From positions 1-12,605 of the forward strand of contig DAIDJA010000017.1 in the NCBI GenBank assembly GCA_027451605.1: DNA of 12,605 bases, written 5' to 3'. Source of the DNA: Acidimicrobiales bacterium. GTDB lineage: Bacteria; Actinomycetota; Acidimicrobiia; Acidimicrobiales; JABEUL01. The notes beneath the pieces were generated by a model. It was not told where the DNA came from. It worked only from the letters and a program-made list of their open reading frames with translations, and made no database searches. Below are positions 8,014 to 12,605 of the stretch, in pieces. The position numbers and the translations under genes were made by a program. Numbering within the stretch: position 1 is the stretch's first letter; every line of letters begins with the position of its first letter.

Positions 8014-8226
8014 ATGAAGGATATGAGCTGTGCAACTTATGAATGTGAATTTTGCGGGCTTCACTATTTTGATGAAGACACTGCTCAATCCTGTTTGAAC
8101 TGGTGCGTAGAACATAACAGCTGTAATCTTGAGATTACGGCAACTTCAGTGGAGAGAACCCATAAAGCAGACGACGACAACAGAAACTTTTCCGCCGCAA
8201 CTACTGAATTAAATCAGATTGAATAA
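8014..8226 (+). CDS. Small Cys-rich protein, putative zinc-binding, function unknown
   Basis: A 70-residue soluble protein with no signal peptide or membrane segment. The N-terminal half holds six Cys (C6, C11, C14, C27, C31, C37) and two His (H17, H34) in the order CEFCGLHYF, then SCLNWCVEHNSCNLEI. C11-x2-C14 with C27-x3-C31-x5-C37 looks like a small zinc-ribbon or knuckle. The tail from residue 45 is polar and probably disordered. The WC-x2-H-x-SCNLEI end resembles small uncharacterised Cys-rich proteins I recall from other prokaryotes, but I cannot name the family. It is divergent from imuA, whose LexA palindrome lies 83 bp upstream of its start, and its stop codon lies 14 bp from that of the convergent ilvN. 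A second in-frame ATG at 8023 is possible but has no better ribosome site. Confidence 0.75.
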   Translation: MKDMSCATYECEFCGLHYFDEDTAQSCLNWCVEHNSCNLEITATSVERTHKADDDNRNFSAATTELNQIE

Positions 8227-8240
8227 AGTTATCGCTTGTT

Positions 8241-8771
8241 TTAGGCAAGCTTAAGTTCGCTTTCAATCTTTGATTCGGCTAGGTAGCCTAACCGTGGAAG
8301 AGCCACTCTTCCTGTCCTTTGAATTCTGAGGATGCCGTAAGAATTCAGGAGCTCTTCTAAGGTATCCAATCTTTCCGGAGTCGATGACATCTCAATTGTA
8401 AGACAGGAGATGTCAACATCAACGATTTCTCCCCCGAGTGCCGTCACTATCTGGATAATTTCAGATCTTTTTTCCGGTGAACACTGTACCGTTGCCAGAA
8501 GCAGCTCCCTTTCGACCGCATCGGAAGGACTTAACTCCCGTATCTCCACTACGTTAATTAACTTATTTAGCTGACTTACCACTTGGTTCAACAGACTTGC
8601 CTCCACATCAACGACGATTGTAACTCGGCTAAGTTTGGCATCATCGGTGGGCGCTACTGCTAATGAGTAGATGTTAAATCCTCGTCTCGCAAAAAGTCCG
8701 GCAATGCGCGCCAACACACCTGCCTTATTTTCAACCAATGCCGATACTATATGATGATTTTTATTTTCCAC
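8241..8771 (-). CDS. ilvN: Acetolactate synthase small (regulatory) subunit
   Basis: Regulatory subunit of acetohydroxyacid synthase. It activates the IlvB catalytic subunit and mediates valine feedback inhibition. The 176 residues contain an N-terminal ACT domain (about 6-80) with the effector-site pattern ENKAGVLARIAGLFARRGFNI, then the second ALS-small-subunit domain with ERELLLATVQCSPEKR (88-102) and a C-terminal GRVALPRL (154-161). The length fits the usual 160-180. The start codon is GTG at 8771, with a purine-rich GGAAGAGAGA stretch about 9 nt ahead, and it lies 21 nt downstream of the ilvB stop codon, so the two subunits are co-transcribed. The gene on the far side converges on it with almost no spacer and I see no strong terminator there. 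Confidence 0.96.
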   Translation of the reverse strand: MENKNHHIVSALVENKAGVLARIAGLFARRGFNIYSLAVAPTDDAKLSRVTIVVDVEASLLNQVVSQLNKLINVVEIRELSPSDAVERELLLATVQCSPEKRSEIIQIVTALGGEIVDVDISCLTIEMSSTPERLDTLEELLNSYGILRIQRTGRVALPRLGYLAESKIESELKLA

Positions 8772-8792
8772 AACTATTCTCTCTTCCGTTGA

Positions 8793-10532
8793 TTACTGAA
8801 CTATGCCGTCGGCGTGTTCGGCTGATATTAATATGTCGTCGTTTGGCGCTCCTGCCGGTACCATGGGGAATACCCGTTCGGTAACATCTGTCCTAAAGTC
8901 TATTACGACGGGTCTGTCGTCTATCTCATTGGCCTTTTCAATAGTGGGTATGACCTCTTCGGGAGTGTCGACCCTGAAAGCAATGGCCCCCATAGCCTCT
9001 GCCCACTTAACATAATCGGGCAGATCCGGAGACAGATAAACCTCAGAGTATCTCTCCTCGTAGAACATATGCTGCCACTGGCGAACCATACCCAAATATG
9101 CGTTATTGAGAATTGCAATCTTAACCGGAATTTGTTCAGCCGATGCCGTAACCAGTTCTTGGGCAGTCATTTGAAAGCAACCGTCACCGTCAATTGCCCA
9201 AACCGGTTTGTCAGGTCTGCCGACTTTGGCACCTATTGCAGCCGGTACGGCAAATCCCATAGTCCCTGCGCCGCCTGAATTTATCCAGGTATTTGGTGTG
9301 TCGAACTTCCAATACTGTGAGGCCCACATCTGGTGTTGTCCAACACCGGATGCAAGAATCGTACCTTCCTCTTGGCGCTTTGACAGCTCTTCTATGACAT
9401 ACTGAGGTTTGACGACATCAGTTGCCTCTCTGTCGTAGCTTAAGGGGTATTTCTGTTTCCAGCCCTTTAGGGTGTTATGCCATTCATCTATGTCCAGGGG
9501 AAGTTTTAAGTCGCCGTTTCCGTTTGAAGTCTTCTCGGTCAGCGCCCGAGTCAATTCTTCGATTGACCGTCGGCATTCGCCCAGCAGGGTAATGTCGGGT
9601 CTTCTGACCTTACCTATCTCAGCCGGATCAATATCGGCGTGTATGATTTTGGCCAACGGTGCAAAAGCCGATATCTTTCCCGTTACTCTATCGTCAAATC
9701 TGGCACCCATAGCGATGACCAGATCTGCTTTTTGGAGCGCCATGACCGCGGTGTATGTTCCGTGCATCCCGGGCATTCCCAAATTGAGTTCATTGCTGTC
9801 GGGAAAGGCTCCTCTAGCCATTAGAGTAGTTACAACCGGAATTGATGTCTGTTCCACCAATATTTTCAGAGCCGCTGACGCGTTTGATTTCAGAACACCT
9901 CCGCCGACATAAAGTACCGGGCGTTTTGAGTTCAGTATCATGTCTGCAGCAGCCGATACCGCAGCCGGGTCGGGTTCAGTCTGCATAGTGAAACCCGCAA
10001 GTGATACTGCCCCGGGTTCTTGGTAGTCGACCTTGGAGTTGGCTATATCTTTTGGAAAGTCTATGAGTACCGGACCGGGTCTTCCGGTTGTCGCCACGTG
10101 GAATGCTTCGGCGATGGTCTGCGCAATTTCATTCGGATCCTTTATGAGCCAGTTGTGCTTGGTTATCCCCATAGTAATACCGGTAATATCACATTCCTGA
10201 AATGCATCAGTGCCGATTGAGCCTGTTGCCACTTGGCCGGTAACGACAACGAGAGGGGTGGAGTCCATAAATGCATTCAGTAAGGGGGTTACAATATTAG
10301 TTGCGCCGGGTCCCGAAGTTACCATTGCCACACCGGGTCGTCTCGTTGCCATTGAATATCCTTCGGCCATATGTCCGGCTCCCTGTTCATGTCTTACCAG
10401 TATGTGCCTGATTGAAGAATCCAGGATCGGATCATATACGGGCAAAATTGCACCGCCGGGAAGTCCGAAAATTACTTCAACTCCCTGATGTTCCAAACTT
10501 TTTATCAGTGCCTGTGCTCCGGTTAATTTCAT
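8793..10532 (-). CDS. ilvB: Acetolactate synthase large (catalytic) subunit
   Basis: TPP-, FAD- and Mg-dependent enzyme that condenses two pyruvates to acetolactate, or pyruvate with 2-oxobutyrate, the first committed step of valine, leucine and isoleucine synthesis. From the ATG at 10532 it has 579 residues. Landmarks are GLPGGAILPVYD (23-34), the catalytic Glu in RHEQGAGHMAEGY (E49), TSGPGATN (72-79), the FAD-region GARFDDRVTG (276-285), the TPP/Mg motif from IDGDGC (448-453) to LNNAYLGMVRQW (475-486), and W486, at the position linked to 2-oxobutyrate preference and herbicide sensitivity in relatives. The frame could also open at TTG 10544, but GGAG at 10542-10539 lies 6 nt before the ATG and decides for 10532. 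Expression should be controlled by the attenuator just upstream. Confidence 0.97.
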   Translation of the reverse strand: MKLTGAQALIKSLEHQGVEVIFGLPGGAILPVYDPILDSSIRHILVRHEQGAGHMAEGYSMATRRPGVAMVTSGPGATNIVTPLLNAFMDSTPLVVVTGQVATGSIGTDAFQECDITGITMGITKHNWLIKDPNEIAQTIAEAFHVATTGRPGPVLIDFPKDIANSKVDYQEPGAVSLAGFTMQTEPDPAAVSAAADMILNSKRPVLYVGGGVLKSNASAALKILVEQTSIPVVTTLMARGAFPDSNELNLGMPGMHGTYTAVMALQKADLVIAMGARFDDRVTGKISAFAPLAKIIHADIDPAEIGKVRRPDITLLGECRRSIEELTRALTEKTSNGNGDLKLPLDIDEWHNTLKGWKQKYPLSYDREATDVVKPQYVIEELSKRQEEGTILASGVGQHQMWASQYWKFDTPNTWINSGGAGTMGFAVPAAIGAKVGRPDKPVWAIDGDGCFQMTAQELVTASAEQIPVKIAILNNAYLGMVRQWQHMFYEERYSEVYLSPDLPDYVKWAEAMGAIAFRVDTPEEVIPTIEKANEIDDRPVVIDFRTDVTERVFPMVPAGAPNDDILISAEHADGIVQ

Positions 10533-10601
10533 TTTAGTCTCCAAGTTGTAATCTTGCTGTCTTTACCAATTTCAAGTCGGTTCAAAATCTTCGCCTTAAA
10601 T

Positions 10602-10629
10602 AAAAAAGCCCCCAGATTGATGGGAGCTT
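10602..10629 (-). terminator. Attenuator terminator in the ilvBN leader
   Basis: On the minus strand AAGCTCCC (10629-10622) pairs with GGGGGCTT (10613-10606), eight pairs with one G-U, around the 8-nt loop ATCAATCT. It runs straight into a T-rich tail (six T at 10607-10602, then ATTT). It lies 69 nt upstream of the ilvB ATG and 26 nt after the leader peptide stop codon, so it would end transcription before ilvB unless disrupted. Confidence 0.88.
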
Positions 10630-10656
10630 AAAGTACACGCCTTGTTAAGCGCGTAC
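10626..10656 (-). promoter_or_regulatory. Competing hairpins of the ilvB attenuator
   Basis: Two mutually exclusive pairings are visible on the minus strand. Hairpin 1:2 is GTACGCGC (10656-10649) with GCGTGTAC (10640-10633), eight pairs including one G-U, starting at the last base of the leader stop codon. The alternative 2:3 pairing is GCTTAA (10650-10645) with TTAAGC (10631-10626). It shares bases with hairpin 1:2 and with the 5' arm of the terminator. At six pairs the antiterminator is short, so this part is an inference. Confidence 0.6.
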
Positions 10657-10694
10657 TACATTACTACTACTACGAGGTTTTGAAAAAACTTCAT
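10656..10694 (-). CDS. ilvB leader peptide (attenuation, valine-rich)
   Basis: A 12-codon frame reading MKFFQNLVVVVM and ending in TAG. Codons 7-11 are one Leu (CTC) and four consecutive Val (GTA, 10673-10662). This is the signature of a leader peptide that senses valyl-tRNA charging. Scarcity of charged tRNA-Val would stall the ribosome on the GTA run, covering the first arm of hairpin 1:2 and allowing the antiterminator. Normal completion to the stop codon would cover 10650-10645 and let the terminator form. There is no Shine-Dalgarno; a TATAAA hexamer ends 7 nt before the ATG, which suggests a leaderless mRNA. The final Met codon before the stop is unexplained. Attenuation of ilvBN operons by such peptides is established in other actinobacteria; the mechanism here is inferred from sequence only. 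Confidence 0.85.
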   Translation of the reverse strand: MKFFQNLVVVVM

Positions 10695-10701
10695 TAATAT
10701 A

Positions 10702-10731
10702 TTTATAGCACGAATTTTTGCACTGTGTTAC
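10702..10731 (-). promoter_or_regulatory. Putative promoter of the ilvB leader and ilvBN
   Basis: Minus-strand TATAAA (10707-10702) serves as -10, and GTAACA (10731-10726, 4 of 6 to TTGACA) lies 18 nt upstream as a weak -35. The start would fall on the A of the leader peptide ATG. An A/T-rich inverted pair (CAAAAAA at 10731-10737 and TTTTTTG at 10742-10748) lies just upstream and could act as an UP-like element. Confidence 0.6.
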
Positions 10732-10808
10732 AAAAAAATAGTTTTTTGTCAAATCGCAAGATTTACTATTAACGCCATAATCAGCACTGACTATGCTTGA
10801 TTCGTTGC

Positions 10809-10972
10809 ATGAAGTTTGACGGTAGATCTTTAGGTCATAAAACATTTGATGCCCTTAGAAGGCACTCAGTTTGTCAAATAGTTGAAGATGGTCATTCAGC
10901 CAAAGCAGTTGGGAGATGTTTTTAGGTTTCCATCTACGGACAGTCCGGAACCGGGTTCGTAATTGCAAAAAA
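10809..10972 (+). pseudogene. IS630-family transposase, N-terminal remnant with frameshift
   Basis: The first 38 codons (to a TAG at 10923) begin MKFDGRSLGHKTFDALRR and continue with VCQIVEDGHSAKAVGRCF. They follow the N-terminal pattern of IS630-type transposases: DGR-x-L-x-H-x-T, then an Arg-rich helix, V-x-x-G-x-S and a helix-turn-helix. The conserved Gly-Phe that should come next appears one frame away (GFHLRTVRNRVRN, from 10925), consistent with a one-base indel in the T run at 10919-10923. After about 10972 nothing of the DDE catalytic domain is recognisable, so the gene is truncated as well as frameshifted. No terminal inverted repeats could be identified. The family call rests on recalled sequences. 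Confidence 0.7.
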
Positions 10973-11058
10973 GATGAAGCGCAATTACTTCAACAGAATG
11001 TGGGACAATCTCTATTGCAGTGTTCTACCTTTTGAATGGTCAAGAATTGCTTGCAAAT

Positions 11059-11151
11059 ATGGCCGCGCTCGTATCTTTGACAATTGATGTGGCGGAAGGA
11101 ATTTTGGATATTGATAAAATTGCGGGCATATTAAAGGAAAATACAAAGTGA
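11059..11151 (+). other. Orphan open frame, possible gene remnant
   Basis: A frame without stops runs from 10978 to the TGA at 11149 (57 codons). Its only ATG is at 11059, giving a 30-residue peptide that begins MAALVSLTIDVAEG and ends in KENTK. The composition (Ala/Ile/Leu-rich helix with regular acidic residues) looks protein-like rather than random, but there is no ribosome site and I recognise no family. It may be the tail of a decayed gene lying between the transposase remnant and the tRNA fragment. Confidence 0.3.
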
Positions 11152-11198
11152 GATAATTAGTTGCAGCTATCTTGATGATGAGGCAGGATTAAATCTAA

Positions 11199-11241
11199 CT
11201 CATAGCCCAAAGGTCGTAGTTTCTAATCCTACTTTCGTCCA
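11199..11241 (+). other. 3' half of a tRNA-fMet-like sequence (possible attachment-site relic)
   Basis: From 11199 the sequence reads like a tRNA from the anticodon loop on: loop CTCATAG with a CAT anticodon (11201-11203), 3' anticodon stem CCCAA, five-base variable loop AGGTC (11211-11215), T arm GTAGT-TTCTAAT-CCTAC (11216-11232), then seven acceptor-like bases and CA. The CCC after the loop is the hallmark of initiator tRNA. The 5' half is absent: bases before the loop do not pair with CCCAA and no matching acceptor strand lies upstream. The near-invariant G53 is T here. It cannot be a working tRNA; such 3' halves are typical of integrase attachment sites. Confidence 0.6.
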
Positions 11242-11306
11242 GATTCAATGTTCAAAAATTCCGGCAGGATGACGTTCGTAAGCTATATTATGTACTCCTA
11301 AGTAAT

Positions 11307-12605
11307 TTAAGATGTAATTGCCCCGTGTTCGGCACCACTGGCCAATTTGGCATACTTTGCCAATACTCCTCTGGTATATCTGGGTTCGGGCGGATTAAAT
11401 GATTTTTGACGTTCTTTGAGTTCGGTATCTGCAACCATCAGGTCCAATGATCGGTTTTTGACGTCAATAACGATGCGGTCTCCATCTTTTACGAAAGCTA
11501 TTGGACCTTTATCAACGGCTTCGGGAGCAACGTGGCCGATACAGAATCCGTGAGTTCCACCGGAGAATCGTCCGTCGGTAATCAGAGCACAGTCACCGCC
11601 TCTACCGGCACCTTTTAGCGCTCCTGTAACGGCAAGCATTTCTCGCATACCGGGTCCGCCCTTCGGGCCTTCGTATCTTATCACCAATACCGTATTGGGC
11701 TGAATCTGATTGTTTAAGATAGCTTCCATAGCTTTGTCTTCTCCGTCAAAGACTCTAGCGGTTCCGTCAAAGAATTCTATGTCCAAGCCGGCGACCTTAA
11801 CTACGGCTCCGTTAGGTGCCAGTGAGCCTTTAAGTATTGCGATTCCGCCGTCAACGTGGATCGGATAGTCAATTGAGTGAACAACTTTGCCGTCCGGCTT
11901 GGGAGGATTTATTTCTTTGAGATTTTCTTCTACGGTCTTTCCCGTAACGGTAACACAGTCTCCGTGAATTAAACCCCTGTCCAGTAGCTCTTTCATAACA
12001 ACAGGAACTCCGCCGATGTTGTCTAAATCAATCATGTGATATTTTCCATGTGGCTTAGTATCGGCAATATGGGGAACCCGAGAACCTATCTTATTGAAGT
12101 CTTCCAACTCCAAATCGACGTTGGCTTCACGTGCAATCGCCAATAAATGCAGTACGGCATTTGTCGAACCGCCGAGTGCCATCACAACAGAAATGGCATT
12201 TTCAAAAGCCTTCTTGTTCATTATTTTTCTCGGAGTTATTTGTTTTCTAAGCAGATTAATAGTCGCAACTCCGCAGTCGAATGCTTGCTGATCTCTTCTT
12301 GAATCTACAGCCGCAGCCGATGCTCCTCCGGGGAGCGACATTCCGATTGCCTCGGCTACTGAAGCCATGGTATTAGCCGTAAACATACCGGCACAGCTTC
12401 CTTCGGTGGGGCAGGCATGGCGCTCAATTAAAGCCAGCTCATCTGCCGTCAAGTGTCCGCTTGAATATGACCCTACAGCTTCAAACACCGATACTATGTC
12501 TAATGCCTCATCTTTGTAATGTCCGGGAAGAATAGAGCCGGCATAGCAGAAAACTGCCGGAAGATCTAAGCGCGCTGCGGCCATTAACATTCCCGGCAAT
12601 GATTT
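11307..12605 (-). CDS. ilvD: Dihydroxy-acid dehydratase, 5' end outside the window
   Basis: Iron-sulfur enzyme that dehydrates dihydroxyisovalerate or dihydroxymethylvalerate to the 2-oxo acid, the third shared step of branched-chain amino acid synthesis. The window holds the last 432 codons; about 120-130 N-terminal residues lie beyond its right edge. The visible part starts at [19 protein letters not shown], just after the expected first cluster Cys. Counting from the Leu as 1, it has [16 protein letters not shown] (C69 being a cluster ligand), [14 protein letters not shown] (143-156), [12 protein letters not shown] (311-322) and [12 protein letters not shown] with the catalytic Ser (S346). 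The apparent TTG at 12599 is an internal Leu codon, not a start. No convincing terminator follows; 612 bp of decayed sequence and the ilvB leader region separate it from the leader peptide start, so ilvBN is probably transcribed independently. Confidence 0.97.
   Translation of the reverse strand, partial: KSLPGMLMAAARLDLPAVFCYAGSILPGHYKDEALDIVSVFEAVGSYSSGHLTADELALIERHACPTEGSCAGMFTANTMASVAEAIGMSLPGGASAAAVDSRRDQQAFDCGVATINLLRKQITPRKIMNKKAFENAISVVMALGGSTNAVLHLLAIAREANVDLELEDFNKIGSRVPHIADTKPHGKYHMIDLDNIGGVPVVMKELLDRGLIHGDCVTVTGKTVEENLKEINPPKPDGKVVHSIDYPIHVDGGIAILKGSLAPNGAVVKVAGLDIEFFDGTARVFDGEDKAMEAILNNQIQPNTVLVIRYEGPKGGPGMREMLAVTGALKGAGRGGDCALITDGRFSGGTHGFCIGHVAPEAVDKGPIAFVKDGDRIVIDVKNRSLDLMVADTELKERQKSFNPPEPRYTRGVLAKYAKLASGAEHGAITS

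Noticed and set aside
8234..8250. GCTTG/CAAGC hairpin at the ilvN stop codon as a terminator
   Set aside because: The stem has only five pairs with no U tract on either strand and includes the ilvN stop region.
9472..9912. Plus-strand 146-codon frame inside ilvB
   Set aside because: It is antisense to conserved acetolactate synthase sequence; the open frame follows from codon bias of the true gene.
10533..10544. TTG at 10544 as the ilvB start
   Set aside because: The TTG overlaps the GGAG that serves as ribosome site for the ATG at 10532. The family N-terminus aligns from MKLTGAQALI.
10731..10748. CAAAAAA/TTTTTTG inverted pair as an intrinsic terminator
   Set aside because: The stem has a single G-C pair and would not be stable. 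It is more likely A/T-rich promoter DNA or an insertion-sequence edge.
10645..10845. 66-codon minus-strand open frame ending in SSSNVVRA
   Set aside because: It overlaps the leader peptide in another frame, spans the putative promoter, has no ribosome site and resembles no family. The overlapping MKFFQNLVVVVM frame explains the repeated GTA codons better.
1..12605. CRISPR array, defence genes or rRNA
   Set aside because: No regularly spaced direct repeats, no cas-like or toxin-antitoxin pair, and no rRNA segment were seen on either strand.

Overview
The window looks like chromosomal DNA from an actinobacterium of low to moderate GC content. Three observations point there. The SerC is the actinobacterial subtype, an ImuA'-ImuB-DnaE2 mutasome lies behind a textbook actinobacterial LexA box, and several genes seem to have leaderless starts (a -10 hexamer 6-7 nt before the ATG with no Shine-Dalgarno). 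I could not assign a genus.

Layout from left to right: serC (+, 98-1228) converges on ilvC (-, 1342-2367), with a strong hairpin terminator between them. Next is the minus-strand operon imuA-imuB-dnaE2 (7903 down to 2514), with junctions of -1 and +6 nt and a terminator-like hairpin after dnaE2. Its promoter holds a perfect 16-bp LexA box inside a 42-bp near-perfect palindrome. Divergent from imuA is a small plus-strand gene for a 70-residue Cys-rich protein (8014-8226). It converges on ilvN-ilvB (-, 8241-10532).

Ahead of ilvB is a complete transcription attenuator. It has a 12-codon leader peptide with four consecutive valine codons (MKFFQNLVVVVM), a hairpin at the leader stop codon, a candidate antiterminator and a U-tailed terminator. 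Further right is a decayed stretch (about 10750-11306) holding a frameshifted N-terminal fragment of an IS630-type transposase, an orphan open frame and the 3' half of a tRNA-fMet-like sequence. The window ends inside ilvD (-), which is cut at its 5' end by the window edge.

Functionally the region joins two systems. ilvD, ilvB, ilvN and ilvC supply the shared steps of valine, isoleucine and leucine synthesis, and serC belongs to serine synthesis. The imuA-imuB-dnaE2 operon encodes the SOS-induced error-prone translesion polymerase complex. The mutasome and the small Cys-rich gene lie between ilvBN and ilvC, which are often adjacent in other bacteria.
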